This document shows positions 26,650 through 36,136 of a stretch of 64,000 nt of DNA, in pieces; the stretch's first letter is position 1, and every line of letters starts with the position of its first letter. The notes below the pieces were generated by a model, which saw nothing but the letters and a program-made list of their open reading frames with translations, did not search any database and had not been told where the DNA came from. A program made the translations under genes and the position numbers. This DNA comes from Rhodanobacter thiooxydans (GTDB taxonomy: Bacteria; Pseudomonadota; Gammaproteobacteria; Xanthomonadales; Rhodanobacteraceae). The stretch spans positions 3,472,001 through 3,536,000 of the forward strand of contig NZ_CP088923.1 of the NCBI RefSeq assembly GCF_021545845.1, read 5' to 3'.

Positions 26650-28167
26650 TTATTGAACAAAGACGGGGATCTTGCCGATCCTTGCTTGCCATTCGCGCGG
26701 GCCGGTCTGGTGTACCGAGCTGCCGCCGGCATCGACCGCCACGGTGACCGGCATGTCCTCGACGGTGAATTCGTAGATCGCCTCCATGCCCAGATCGGCG
26801 AAGCCGACCACGCGCGAGGCCTTGATCGCCTTGGAGACCAGGTACGCCGCGCCGCCCACCGCCATCAGGTACACCGAGCGGTGCTTCTTGATCGCCTCGA
26901 TCGCCGCCGGGCCGCGCTCGGCCTTGCCGACCATGCCGAGCAGGCCGGTCTGGGCCAGCACCTGCTCGGTGAACTTGTCCATGCGCGTCGCCGTGGTGGG
27001 GCCGGCGGGGCCGACCACCTCCTCGCGCACCGGGTCGACCGGACCGACGTAGTAGATGAAGCGGCCGTTGAAATCCACCGGCAGCGGCTCGCCGCGGTTG
27101 AGCATCTCGACCATGCGTTTGTGTGCGGCATCGCGGCCGGTGAGCAGCTTGCCGTTGAGCAGCAGGGTCTCGCCCGGCTTCCAGCTGGCGACGTCGTCCC
27201 GGGTCACCGTGTCGAGGTTCACCCGGCGGCCCTTCGAGGCGTCGTAGGTGAGCTTGGGCCAGTCTTCCAGCGACGGCGGGTCGAGCATCACCGGACCGGA
27301 GCCGTCCAGCACGAAGTGTGCGTGGCGGGTGGCGGCGCAGTTCGGGATCATCGCCACCGGCAGGTTCGCCGCGTGGGTCGGAAAATCCTTCACCTTGACG
27401 TCGAGCACGGTGGTCAGGCCGCCCAGGCCCTGCGCGCCGATGCCGAGCGCGTTGACCTTCTCGAACAACTCGATGCGCAGTTCCTCGGCCCGGTTGGCCG
27501 GGCCGCGCGCGATCAGCTCCTGGATGTCGATCTCCTCCATCAGCGCTTCCTTCGCCATCAGCATCGCCTTCTCGGCGGTACCGCCGATGCCCAGCCCGAG
27601 CATGCCTGGCGGGCACCAGCCGGCGCCCATGGTGGGCACGGTCTTCAGCACCCAGTCCACGATCGAGTCGGACGGGTTGAGCATGACGAACTTGCTCTTC
27701 GCCTCGGAGCCGCCGCCCTTGGCCGCCACGATCACCTCGACGGTGTCGCCCGGCACGATCGACATGTTCACCACCGACGGCGTGTTGTCCTTCGTGTTGG
27801 TGCGCTTGCCGGCCGGGTCGGCCAGCACGCTGGCGCGCAGCTTGTTGTCCGGATTCAGATACGCACGGCGCACGCCTTCGTTGGCCATGTCCTCCAGCGA
27901 CATGGTGGCGTCGTCCCAGCGCACGTTCATGCCCACCTTGAGGAACACGGTGACGATGCCGGTGTCCTGGCATAGCGGCCGGTGGCCTTCGGCGGCCATC
28001 CGCGAGTTGATCAGGATCTGCGCCATCGCGTCCTTCGCGGCGGGCGATTCCTCGCGCTCGTACGCGGCGGCGAGGCTCTTGATGTAGTCGACCGGGTGGT
28101 AGTAGCTGATGTACTGCAATGCGTCGGCGACGGACTGGATCAGGTCTGCTTGCTTGATGGTGGTCAT
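26650..28167 (-). CDS. fumA: Class I fumarate hydratase (4Fe-4S)
   Basis: A 505-residue TCA-cycle enzyme converting fumarate to malate, with alpha (ttdA-like) and beta (ttdB-like) parts on one chain. The three cluster cysteines are visible: LCQDTG (C66), GWCPPGM (C185) and PNCAATRH (C277), with spacing close to known class I fumarases. The C-terminal part has GPTTATRMDKF and GGAAYLVSKAIK. The start at 28167 (MTTIKQ) is chosen; the longer upstream frame has no family similarity. Which of FumA, FumB or FumD it matches best cannot be told. Confidence 0.93.
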   Translation of the reverse strand: MTTIKQADLIQSVADALQYISYYHPVDYIKSLAAAYEREESPAAKDAMAQILINSRMAAEGHRPLCQDTGIVTVFLKVGMNVRWDDATMSLEDMANEGVRRAYLNPDNKLRASVLADPAGKRTNTKDNTPSVVNMSIVPGDTVEVIVAAKGGGSEAKSKFVMLNPSDSIVDWVLKTVPTMGAGWCPPGMLGLGIGGTAEKAMLMAKEALMEEIDIQELIARGPANRAEELRIELFEKVNALGIGAQGLGGLTTVLDVKVKDFPTHAANLPVAMIPNCAATRHAHFVLDGSGPVMLDPPSLEDWPKLTYDASKGRRVNLDTVTRDDVASWKPGETLLLNGKLLTGRDAAHKRMVEMLNRGEPLPVDFNGRFIYYVGPVDPVREEVVGPAGPTTATRMDKFTEQVLAQTGLLGMVGKAERGPAAIEAIKKHRSVYLMAVGGAAYLVSKAIKASRVVGFADLGMEAIYEFTVEDMPVTVAVDAGGSSVHQTGPREWQARIGKIPVFVQ

Positions 28168-28614
28168 GGGTCTGGACAGGCGGCTTCGATTCGGGGACCA
28201 AGGCGCCGACGAACGACTGTTCGCGGCGCACAACCCTCCCATTGTGCCGCAAATCGGCCTTCCGCCCGAAAGCGGCCCGCGGCCGCATGACACGGACAGC
28301 ACGCTTCCGCACGTCCGGCGCGTCAGCCACAAGCCGCAAGAAATTTCTGGCAATCAGACACTTCCATGATCAGACGCGCCGGTCCAGACTCGCGCAACCA
28401 GCGCGGATCGTGTTCAGGGGCCGCGACTGAGGTGTGGGGTCGACTCGACTGCAAGCTGCCGGCGAACTGCCGCGGCCGCAACGAGTCCGACGTTTCGACA
28501 ACTCGTTCCATGCCGGCAGGAACGGCTGCGCGCCGGTGCCGGCGTTGCCGCCTGTCACTTGTCGGCAGCGCCCGCCGGTGCAATCGTCGGGCGGTTGCCC
28601 TACCGGAAACCACC
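28168..28614. other. Divergent intergenic region, fumarase / PhzF gene
   Basis: 447 bp between two divergent genes must contain both promoters. No convincing -10/-35 pair, operator or RNA gene was seen. Frames here are not conserved-looking. Confidence 0.5.
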
Positions 28615-29496
28615 ATGCCCCGCAACCGCCGCTTCATCCAGCTCGACGTGTTCTCCGCCAAGCCGCTGCTGGGCAATCCGCTGGCCGTGGTGGTCGACGG
28701 CGCCGGCCTCGACGACGCCACGATGCAGGCGTTCGCGCGCTGGACCAACCTTTCCGAAACCACCTTCCTGCTGCCGCCGACCAGCGCCGCGGCGGACTAC
28801 CGCGTGCGCATCTTCACCCCGCACCAGGAACTGCCGTTCGCCGGCCACCCCAGCGTGGGCAGCGCCTATGCCGCGATCGAATCCGGCCTGGTGTCGCCGC
28901 ACCAGCGGCAGCTGCAGCAGGAGTGTGCGGCCGGGCTGCTGCCAGTGCGCGTCGAGGGCAGCGGCAGCGGGCGGATCATCCACGTGCAGGCGCCGCCAGC
29001 CGGGTTGCAGACCGTGGCGGCACAGCAGCGTGCCCGGCTCGGCTGGGCCATGCATGCCGAACTGGCGGAAAGCCAGCTGCGCCTGGTCGACAACGGGCCG
29101 CGGTGGTTCGTCTGTAACCTGCACGAGGAGGCGGCGGTGCGCCAGCTGCAGCCCGACCTGGCCGCGATCGGCGCGCTTTGCGTAGCCGCCGGCGCCGTCG
29201 GCGTCAGCGTATTCGGCCGGCAGCGGAGCGGCGAGGCGAGCATGGCCGTGCGTGCGTTCTGCCCGGCCGACGGCACTCCCGAGGACCCGGTCACCGGCAG
29301 CGCCAACGCGGCGATCATGGCCTTCCTTGCCGAGGTCGGCGACCCGGCGGGTTATGGCCTGCGCTACCGCGCCAGCCAGGGGCGCGAAGTGGGCCGCGAC
29401 GGCTGCGTCGAGGTGGTGCGCGACGCGACGGACGGCAGCATCAGCATCGGCGGCGCCTGCGCCGTGGTCATCCGTGGCGAGCTGCAGCTGGACTGA
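28615..29496 (+). CDS. PhzF-family isomerase/epimerase-like protein
   Basis: A 293-residue protein with the diaminopimelate-epimerase-like double fold of PhzF/YddE. Signatures are QLDVFSAKPLLGNPLAVV (9-26), the catalytic Glu in NLSETTFLL (E48), FTPHQELPFAGHPSVGSA (about 66-83) and DPVTGSANAAIMAFL near the C-terminus. PhzF isomerises a phenazine precursor, but most homologues have no known substrate and no phenazine genes are present here. The start at 28615 is chosen because the family N-terminus begins there. The permease gene follows after 64 bases, so the two may be co-expressed. Confidence 0.85.
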   Translation: MPRNRRFIQLDVFSAKPLLGNPLAVVVDGAGLDDATMQAFARWTNLSETTFLLPPTSAAADYRVRIFTPHQELPFAGHPSVGSAYAAIESGLVSPHQRQLQQECAAGLLPVRVEGSGSGRIIHVQAPPAGLQTVAAQQRARLGWAMHAELAESQLRLVDNGPRWFVCNLHEEAAVRQLQPDLAAIGALCVAAGAVGVSVFGRQRSGEASMAVRAFCPADGTPEDPVTGSANAAIMAFLAEVGDPAGYGLRYRASQGREVGRDGCVEVVRDATDGSISIGGACAVVIRGELQLD

Positions 29497-29560
29497 AGTA
29501 CTTGTCCGTCCACGCGCCGACCGCCATGCTGCGGCTCCCGCCGCCAGCGACCTCCCCTGC

Positions 29561-30880
29561 ATGAACGACGCCTCTCCCGGCTACGTGCGCAGCCTGCGCC
29601 CGTGGGATGCTGCGCTGATCGTGGTCGGCGGCGTCATCGGCGGCGGCATCTTCCTCAATCCCGGCATCGTGGCGCAGCGCACCGAGTCAGGACTGGCGCT
29701 GCTGCTGATGTGGGTGGCCGCCGGCCTGCTCACCCTGGTCGGCGCGCTGTGCTACGCCGAGCTGGGCGCGCGGCGGCCGCGCGCGGGCGGCAGCTACGTG
29801 TACCTGCGCGAGGCGTTCGGGCCGCTGGCCGGCTTCCTGTTCGGCTGGACCATGCTGCTGGTGATCTACTCCGGCTCCACCGCGGCGGTGGCGACGATCT
29901 TCGCCCGCTACGCCGCCGCGCTGTTCGGGCTGCCGGCGGCGTGGACGTTGCCGCTCGCCGTCGGCGCGCTGGTGTTCGTCAGCGGCATCAACCTGTTCGG
30001 CATCCGCCTCGGCGCTCAGGTGCAGAACCTGTTCGCCCTGCTCAAGCTGCTGGCGGTGGCGGCACTGGTGGGGTGTGGCCTGTTCCTCGCCGGCGCCGGG
30101 CACGGCCAGGTGCTGGCGGCCGATCCGGCTCGCCAGGACGTCGGTTTCATGGGCGCCGCGCTGCCGGTGCTGTTCGCCTATTCCGGCTTCACCTATCTCA
30201 ACAACCTCGCCGGCGAGGTGCGCGACCCGCAGCGCACGCTGCCGCGCGCGCTGACCCTCGGCATGCTGCTGGTGATCGGCGCCTATGCGCTGGTCAACGT
30301 GGCTTATCTCGCGGTGCTCGGCCATGCCGGGCTGGCCGCCAGCAGCGCGCCGGCGGCGGACGTGATGCAGCAGGTGGCCGGCCCGCTTGGCGCGAAGCTG
30401 ATCGCGCTGGGCGTGGCGATCTCCACCCTGGGCTTCTGCAACATCACCCTGGTCGCCGGCGCGCGAGTGCTGCAGGTGATGGGCGAGGACGGCCTGTTCT
30501 TCCGCGCGGTGGCGCGGCTGCACCCGCGCTGGCGCACGCCGAACACCGCGCTGCTGCTGCTTTCCGGCTGGGCCATCGTGCTGGCGCTGTCCGGCAGCTA
30601 CGGCCAGCTGCTGGACTACGCCACCTTCGGCGACTGGCTGGCCTGCGCGATCGGCGTCGCCACCCTGTTCTGGTATCGCCGCCACGACGCCGTATCCGGC
30701 GGCTTCCGCGTGCCGGGCTACCCGTGGCTGCCGCTGCTGTTCGTCGCCGCGGTGACGCTGGTGGTGCTGCTGTCGCTGCGCGACAACCCGCGCAACACCG
30801 GCATCGGCCTGCTGATCATGCTCGCCGGCGTGCCGGTCTATGCGCTCTGGCGTCGCCTGTTCAGCCGCACGCGTCCCTAG
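29561..30880 (+). CDS. APC-superfamily amino acid permease
   Basis: A 439-residue inner-membrane transporter with about 12 transmembrane segments. The TM1 signature VVGGVIGGGIFLNPG (about 22-36) is the unwound substrate/Na+ region of APC carriers, followed by ELGARRPRAGGSYVYL. The family exchanges or imports amino acids (YfnA/SteT type). Specificity cannot be read. It lies just downstream of the PhzF-like gene, and a molybdenum-hydroxylase-like pair follows 50 bases later on the same strand. Confidence 0.88.
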   Translation: MNDASPGYVRSLRPWDAALIVVGGVIGGGIFLNPGIVAQRTESGLALLLMWVAAGLLTLVGALCYAELGARRPRAGGSYVYLREAFGPLAGFLFGWTMLLVIYSGSTAAVATIFARYAAALFGLPAAWTLPLAVGALVFVSGINLFGIRLGAQVQNLFALLKLLAVAALVGCGLFLAGAGHGQVLAADPARQDVGFMGAALPVLFAYSGFTYLNNLAGEVRDPQRTLPRALTLGMLLVIGAYALVNVAYLAVLGHAGLAASSAPAADVMQQVAGPLGAKLIALGVAISTLGFCNITLVAGARVLQVMGEDGLFFRAVARLHPRWRTPNTALLLLSGWAIVLALSGSYGQLLDYATFGDWLACAIGVATLFWYRRHDAVSGGFRVPGYPWLPLLFVAAVTLVVLLSLRDNPRNTGIGLLIMLAGVPVYALWRRLFSRTRP

Positions 30881-30930
30881 CCCGCGGCAGCAATGCCACA
30901 ATGCGCGGATCGACCCCGAGGAGATGATGG

Positions 30931-31467
30931 ATGGCGCGCGTGCAAGCCCAGGTCCTGTCGACCGCCCAGGAAAGCGGCGTCGTGGCGGAGAAGATCCGCG
31001 ACGGCATCGACCTCGAGGTCAACGGCGAGCGCTTCCGCCACACCGGCGATCCGCAGATGCCGCTGCTGTGGTACCTGCGCGACGTGCTGCGGCTGACCGG
31101 CACCAAATACGGCGGCGAAGCCGGCGAAAACGGCGCCGACCTGGTGCTGGTCGACGGCAAGGCGGTCTCCGCGATCATGCAGCCGCTGGCCAGGCTGGCC
31201 GGCAAGGCGGTGACCACCGTGGAAGGTCTGGCCGCCAACGACGGCAGCCTGCATCCGCTGCAGCAGGCCTTCATCGACGAGGACGCGATCGGCTGCGGCT
31301 ACTGCACGCCAGGTTGGCTGATCGCCGGCATCGACCTGCTGCGGCGCAAACCCCAGCCGGACGATGGCGACATCGACCAGCTGCCGAACCTGTGCCGCTG
31401 CGGCTGCCAGACCCGCGTGCGCCGCGCGATCAAGCGCGCCGCCGCCGGCAAGGCAGCCCGCGCATGA
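30931..31467 (+). CDS. Xanthine-dehydrogenase-family small subunit lacking one [2Fe-2S] site
   Basis: 178 residues, homologous to the electron-transfer small subunit of IorA/CoxS type. The C-terminal cluster is intact: CGYCTPG (C122, C125) and CRCGC (C155, C157). The N-terminal ferredoxin-type cluster is lost. Where relatives have KYGCGEGECGAC and a fourth Cys after VDGK, this protein reads KYGGEAGENGAD and VDGKAVSAI, so all four ligands are replaced. The frame is intact and the flanks are well conserved, so this does not look like random decay. It overlaps the large-subunit gene by ATGA. Electron flow through the normal two-cluster wire seems impossible. Confidence 0.85.
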   Translation: MARVQAQVLSTAQESGVVAEKIRDGIDLEVNGERFRHTGDPQMPLLWYLRDVLRLTGTKYGGEAGENGADLVLVDGKAVSAIMQPLARLAGKAVTTVEGLAANDGSLHPLQQAFIDEDAIGCGYCTPGWLIAGIDLLRRKPQPDDGDIDQLPNLCRCGCQTRVRRAIKRAAAGKAARA

Positions 31468-33719
31468 GCGGCCACGGCATCCGGCTCTCGCGCCGCCGCT
31501 TCCTGCAGGTGCTGGCCGGCGGCGCCGGTGCGCTGGTGGTGGGCATCCGCGTCGCCGACGCCGCCGACGCGCCACTGCCGCCGGCCATGCTCGGCGACAA
31601 CCTCTACGACCTCGGCGCCTACGTGCGCATCGACGCCAGTGGCAACGTGCTGATCGGCGCACGCGACCCGGACACCGGCAGCGGCGTCGCCACCGCACTG
31701 CCGCGGATCATCGCCGACGAACTGGACGCCGACTGGAACCGCGTCGGCGTGGTGCCGCTCGGCCTTGGCGTGGAGAACGACAACGGCAAGCCGCGCTGGA
31801 CCTACGGCCGCCAGCTCGGCGGCGTCGGCGGCTCGATCCCCGCCGCGTGGAACGACCTGCGCCAGATCGGCGCGGTGGCGCGCTGGCTGCTGCTGCAGGC
31901 GGCGGCGCGCCGGCTCGGCGTGCCGGCCAGCCGCCTGCACTGCGAGGCCGGCACGGTGATCGCGCCGGACGGCCGCCGCTTCGGCTACGGCAGCCTGGCC
32001 GCCGATGCCGGCAAGATCGCGCTGCCGTCCAGCGTGCCGCCGCTGAAGAACGCCGCCGACTACCGTCTGATCGGCCAGAGCGCCGGCGACGTCGATGCGC
32101 GCGCCATCGTCACCGGCACCGCCCTCTACACCATCGACCACTACTACGGCGACGCGCTGGTCGCCGTGTTGACGCATTGCCCGTGGCCGGACGGCACGCT
32201 GGCACACATCGACACCACCGACACGCTCGCCGTGAAAGGCGTGGTGAAGGTCGTCCAGCTCAAGCCCGAGCCCGGCCAGCCGCTGGGCAGCACGGTGATC
32301 GCCCCGGCGGTGGCGGTGCTGGCCGAAAACACCTGGGCCGCCTTGCAGGGCCGCGCGAAACTCCAGCTCGAATGGAAGCCCGGCGCCAGCAGCGGCGAGA
32401 ACAGCGCTGCGCTGGAGCAGCAGGCCACCACCCTGCTCGCCGGCGATGCCCTGCCCACCAGCCGCGTGCGCAACGACGGCGACGTCGACGCCGCCGGCAG
32501 GAAAGCGGCGCGTCGCCTCGACGCCACCTACGTGCAGCCGTGGCTGGCGCACGCCACCGCCGAACCGATGAACTGCCTGGTGCGGCTGGACAAGGACCGC
32601 GCCAGCCTGGTCGTGCCGACCCAGGCGCCGCAGAAAGCCTGGGCCGTGGTGCAGCGTCTGACCGGTCTGGCCCCCGACCGCATCGACATCCGCGTGCCGC
32701 GCGTCGGCGGCGGCTACGGCCGCCGGCTCGACCACGACTACGTCGCCGAAGCGGTGCTGCTGGCCAAGGCTGTCAACAAGCCGGTGCGCCTGCTGTGGAC
32801 GCGCGACGAGGACTTCAGCCACGACTGTTACCGCGCCGGCAGCGTGCACCGGATCAGCGCGATCGTCGACCGCAAGCGCCAGCTGCTGGCCTGGCACCAG
32901 CGCATGGCCAGCGCCTCCGCGCTGGCGCGTCGCGGCACGCCGGACGACCGCCTGTGGACGTCCGAACTGCAGGCCGACCAGTTGCCCGCCGCGCTGGTGC
33001 CGAACTACCGCAGCGACTGGTACGCGCTGGAATCGGCGCAGCCGCGCGGCCCGATGCGCGGCATGCCGCACCTCAGCAACGCGTTCGCGGTGGAAAGCTT
33101 CATCGATGAGCTCGCGCACCAGATGCGCGAGGACCCGCTGAAAACCCGCCTACGCATCCTCGGCGAACCGCGCGCGTTGCCGTTGAGCAGCGGCGGCACA
33201 CTGGACACCGGCCGCCTGGTGAACGTGCTCAAGCTGGTCGCCGACCGCATCGAGTGGAAGAACTGGCTGCGCACCATCAACGGTCTCGGCATCGCCTGCT
33301 GGCACGTCGACGGTGCCTACGTGGCGCATGCGATCGAAGCGGCGATGCAGGGCGAACAGCTGGTCATCCAGCGCGTCGTCTGCGCGGTCGACGTCGGCCG
33401 CGTGATCAATCCGCTGGGGCTGCAGGGCCAGGTGGCCGGCGCCACGCTGGACGCGCTGTCCATCGCGCTGAATGCGGCCATCACCGTCAAGGACGGCCAG
33501 GTGCAACAGCACAGCTACAAGGATTATCCGCTGGCCAGCATGGCGCAGCTGCCGAACGACGTGGAAGTGATCACCGTCCCCGGCGACCGCGCGCCGGCCG
33601 GCGCCAGCTTCCTCGCCATGCCCACCGCCGCCCCTGCGCTGGCCAACGCCGTGTTCCGCGCCAGTGCCGTGCGCGTGCGCCGGCTGCCGCTGATGAAGGA
33701 ACTGCTGCGACTGCTGTGA
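31464..33719 (+). CDS. Xanthine-dehydrogenase-family large subunit (IorB-like), active site altered
   Basis: A 751-residue protein of the isoquinoline 1-oxidoreductase beta type. It starts with a twin-arginine signal (SRRRFLQVLAGG, about 9-20), so it would be exported folded. Family landmarks are DPDTGSGVATALPRI, GGGYGRRLDHDYVAEA and AQPRGPMRGMPHLSNAF (usually with R for G). The C-terminal motif holding the catalytic Glu (normally G-x-G-E-P-G-x-PP) is replaced by GASFLAMPTAAPALANAVF, so the Glu is missing. Whether it still binds molybdopterin is unclear. It overlaps the small subunit by 4 bases and is followed by a terminator. Confidence 0.85.
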   Translation: MSGHGIRLSRRRFLQVLAGGAGALVVGIRVADAADAPLPPAMLGDNLYDLGAYVRIDASGNVLIGARDPDTGSGVATALPRIIADELDADWNRVGVVPLGLGVENDNGKPRWTYGRQLGGVGGSIPAAWNDLRQIGAVARWLLLQAAARRLGVPASRLHCEAGTVIAPDGRRFGYGSLAADAGKIALPSSVPPLKNAADYRLIGQSAGDVDARAIVTGTALYTIDHYYGDALVAVLTHCPWPDGTLAHIDTTDTLAVKGVVKVVQLKPEPGQPLGSTVIAPAVAVLAENTWAALQGRAKLQLEWKPGASSGENSAALEQQATTLLAGDALPTSRVRNDGDVDAAGRKAARRLDATYVQPWLAHATAEPMNCLVRLDKDRASLVVPTQAPQKAWAVVQRLTGLAPDRIDIRVPRVGGGYGRRLDHDYVAEAVLLAKAVNKPVRLLWTRDEDFSHDCYRAGSVHRISAIVDRKRQLLAWHQRMASASALARRGTPDDRLWTSELQADQLPAALVPNYRSDWYALESAQPRGPMRGMPHLSNAFAVESFIDELAHQMREDPLKTRLRILGEPRALPLSSGGTLDTGRLVNVLKLVADRIEWKNWLRTINGLGIACWHVDGAYVAHAIEAAMQGEQLVIQRVVCAVDVGRVINPLGLQGQVAGATLDALSIALNAAITVKDGQVQQHSYKDYPLASMAQLPNDVEVITVPGDRAPAGASFLAMPTAAPALANAVFRASAVRVRRLPLMKELLRLL

Positions 33720-33764
33720 ATATCCGGGAGGCGGCGCCTCATTCGCGAAGGCTCCAAGAGAAAA

Positions 33765-33790
33765 ACGGGGCCGCCCCACGGCGGCCCCGT
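33765..33790. terminator. Bidirectional terminator between convergent genes
   Basis: ACGGGGCCGCC (33765-33775) pairs exactly with GGCGGCCCCGT (33780-33790) around CCAC. An A-run precedes it, serving the minus-strand gene at 33843. The plus-strand side has only a short T pair. Confidence 0.8.
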
Positions 33791-33842
33791 TCCGTACACC
33801 TCGCCGAGACTGTCCGGCCGACAAGGCCGGACGGTGCATCGG

Positions 33843-35441
33843 TTACAGGCAGCCCGGGAACTTGAACGACGCGATGCGCGTGTTCCAGTTGAACGAGCCG
33901 GTGCTTTTCAGGTACTCGGTGGTGTACCAGAACGTGCAATCGTCGACCGGGTCGACCGTCATCGCGCTGTAGTCGCCCCAGCGCGACAGGTTGTTGCCGC
34001 TCTGCGAACCCAGGCCCTCGATGATGCTGTTCTCGGCCTGCATGGTGCTCAGCGCATCGGTGCCGAGGCGGCCGGTGTAGCGGATCGCCGGGTGCAGTGC
34101 GCTGCTGGATACGCTGTAGCCCAGCGCCATGTCGCCCATCTTGTCCATCGCCACCGAGCCCATCCAGCGGTAGCTGGTGTCCGGCGAGAAGGTGGACTGC
34201 TGATAGACCACCGGCGTAGTGCCCGGGCTGCGCACCTCATACCAGCGCACGCCGGTATACGGGTCGCGGTGCGTGGTGCCGACCTGCACCGAATGGCTCA
34301 CCACCAGCGACTCGTAAGTGCCGAAGTTGCGGTAGGCCAGGCGGAACATCAGCCGGTCGGCCAGCGAGTCGAGCTTCTGGCTGGTGCCAGACTGCGGAAT
34401 GCAGGTACCGCCGCCGCAGGCCGCGGCGAACGAGGCCACTGGGATGCTGACCGGGCCGGTCAGCGTGGTGTTGGCCGTGTTCGCCCAGTCGACGTGGAAC
34501 TTCCACAGGTTCAGCTTGCTGGAGCCGAAGTTCATCAGGTAGTTCGGCGAACCGGCCGGCGGCGCGGTGGCGCCGTCGAGGTCGGCCGGCAGCACACCGC
34601 CATAGCTGCTGGACAGCTGGAAGCACTGCTGCGTGGCCGCGGCGCCGCTCAGCATCGCGTTGCGGTTATAGGCGCAGAGCTTCGCGCCGGAGAACGTGTT
34701 GCCGCTGAACATGTTGAACGTTTCGTAATAGGCATCCGGCCATACGCCCATCTTCGGGTAGTCCGGGAAAACGCTGCCGTACGGGAACGCGTAGCGGTAG
34801 TAGGCGCCGGTGGCGTCGCTGGTCGCCGACACCGCCACGCACTGGTAGTACGGCGCGGCAGTCACCGCGAACTGGGAGATCACCCAGCGGCCGGCCGCCT
34901 TGTCGTAGACCACGGTGGCATCGCCGTCGTTGTCGGTTTCGCACGGGCCACCGAAACCGGCCCACAGCGTGTTGGTCGTCACCGGGCCGTAGGTCACGGC
35001 CTTGGTCGACTTGTCGAACACCGCGAACGCGCTGTTGACGATCTGCACGTATTGCGTGGCACCGACCGCACCGTTGGTATCCGGCGGCGCGCTGTTGACG
35101 GTGAACGTACCCTGCGGGCCGCTGAAGCCCTGGCCCACGCCGTCGAAGCCGGCGCCGAGTGCGGGCGCGAAGCTGCCGGTGGGGCTGCTCTGCACCGCGC
35201 CGTCGGTCTGGTTGCCTGGGCCGTCGATGAAGGGCAGCCGGTGGGCCGGATGTGCGTGCGAGTTCTTGGCGAAATCATCCGGACGCGGCATCACGCCGCG
35301 CAGCGAATGCAGGGTGTCGTGCTGCACCGCCGGCGTGACCTCGGGCCCCGTGGTGGTGGCGGCCTGGGCGCTTCCGGTGATGGCAAGACTGATGGCGGCA
35401 CACAGCGCGAGGCTGAGGCCGCCGGACGTTGACAATGACAT
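33843..35441 (-). CDS. Large secreted protein of unknown function
   Basis: A 532-residue protein with a clear signal peptide (MSLSTSGGLSLALCAAISLA, cleavage after AQA near 28). The mature part has repeated beta-type stretches with aromatic residues (PPDTNGAVGATQYVQIVNS, FAVFDKSTKAVTYGPV, RYAFPYGSVFPDYPKMGVWPD, GDMALGYSVSS, PVDDCTFWYTTEYL) and pairs of cysteines (CETDNDGD, CAYNRN, CGGGTC, CTFW, PGC). The layout suggests an extracellular beta-propeller stabilised by disulphides. I do not recognise a named enzyme. A good ribosome site (GGAGGGAGAA) fixes the start at 35441. It has no partner genes. Confidence 0.8.
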   Translation of the reverse strand: MSLSTSGGLSLALCAAISLAITGSAQAATTTGPEVTPAVQHDTLHSLRGVMPRPDDFAKNSHAHPAHRLPFIDGPGNQTDGAVQSSPTGSFAPALGAGFDGVGQGFSGPQGTFTVNSAPPDTNGAVGATQYVQIVNSAFAVFDKSTKAVTYGPVTTNTLWAGFGGPCETDNDGDATVVYDKAAGRWVISQFAVTAAPYYQCVAVSATSDATGAYYRYAFPYGSVFPDYPKMGVWPDAYYETFNMFSGNTFSGAKLCAYNRNAMLSGAAATQQCFQLSSSYGGVLPADLDGATAPPAGSPNYLMNFGSSKLNLWKFHVDWANTANTTLTGPVSIPVASFAAACGGGTCIPQSGTSQKLDSLADRLMFRLAYRNFGTYESLVVSHSVQVGTTHRDPYTGVRWYEVRSPGTTPVVYQQSTFSPDTSYRWMGSVAMDKMGDMALGYSVSSSALHPAIRYTGRLGTDALSTMQAENSIIEGLGSQSGNNLSRWGDYSAMTVDPVDDCTFWYTTEYLKSTGSFNWNTRIASFKFPGCL

Positions 35442-35857
35442 GAATTTCTCCCTCCAGAAAACAGCATTGGCTTTCTCTGAACCGGATACGGACGCGAGTA
35501 ACGGCGCCTGCGGCGACGTGCCGCGAGTCCACACCGGTGACGCCTTTCCGTATCGCGGCATGCGATGCCGCGCCCCCACGGAAAGGTGCCAGCATATGGC
35601 GCCGCGCAACTTCCGGCAGCCTTTCAATTCCGCGCAATTTCCTGCGAATACGCGGCCAGTTTCGCGTTAGCCCATGGCGGTCACGGCAACGGCGACCGCC
35701 ACGCCACGACGCCGGCACTTCCATCAACTCCGGTGCCATCGAAAAGCGGGGCGAGGTTCGACGTCGAGGTGCCGCCCGCCGAGGCGCGCGGCATGCCTAC
35801 AACGGAATCGTCATGCGCGATACGTGATGCTGGGGCGCCAACACGCCGGAGCTCCCG
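35442..35857. other. Non-coding stretch upstream of the secreted-protein gene
   Basis: 416 bp without a convincing gene. The promoter of the secreted-protein gene should lie in its left part. No repeat family, RNA gene or clear box was identified. Confidence 0.5.
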
Positions 35858-36068
35858 ATGACCGCCGAGCCTTCCAGCCCCTACACGTTTGGATTGGAGG
35901 AGGAGTTCGTCCCTGCGACACCTCGACACCATCGTCACCCACGGCACCAGCGCACAGCAGCAACTGGTTCTCTATCACGGCCGGCGCAACGCAGGATCAG
36001 GCAACATCGAGGCACTGCGCGCCGTGATCGACTGGCTGGCTGAAACCAGCATTCCCGTTTCGGATTGA
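35858..36068 (+). pseudogene. Remnant of a YbdK-like carboxylate-amine ligase
   Basis: Only the two ends of a glutamate-cysteine-ligase-type-2 (YbdK) gene remain. The start reads MTAEPSSPYTFGLEEEF, like the family N-terminus with its GxEEE motif. The end, in the +1 frame, reads LDTIVTHGTSAQQQLVLYHG and stops at 36066-36068, like the family C-terminus. About 300 residues between them are missing and the junction near 35910-35915 is out of frame. This is a large internal deletion. Confidence 0.7.
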
Positions 36069-36136
36069 GCAAAGAAGAAGCGGCGAGCCTGCGACGCATC
36101 CGGTGCGCCCGAGCAGGAATGACCGTCCGCCGCGCC

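Noticed and set aside
28366..28614. N-terminal extension of the PhzF-like protein
   Set aside because: Family similarity begins at MPRNRRFIQLDVF (28615); the preceding residues are Arg/Cys-rich shadow sequence.
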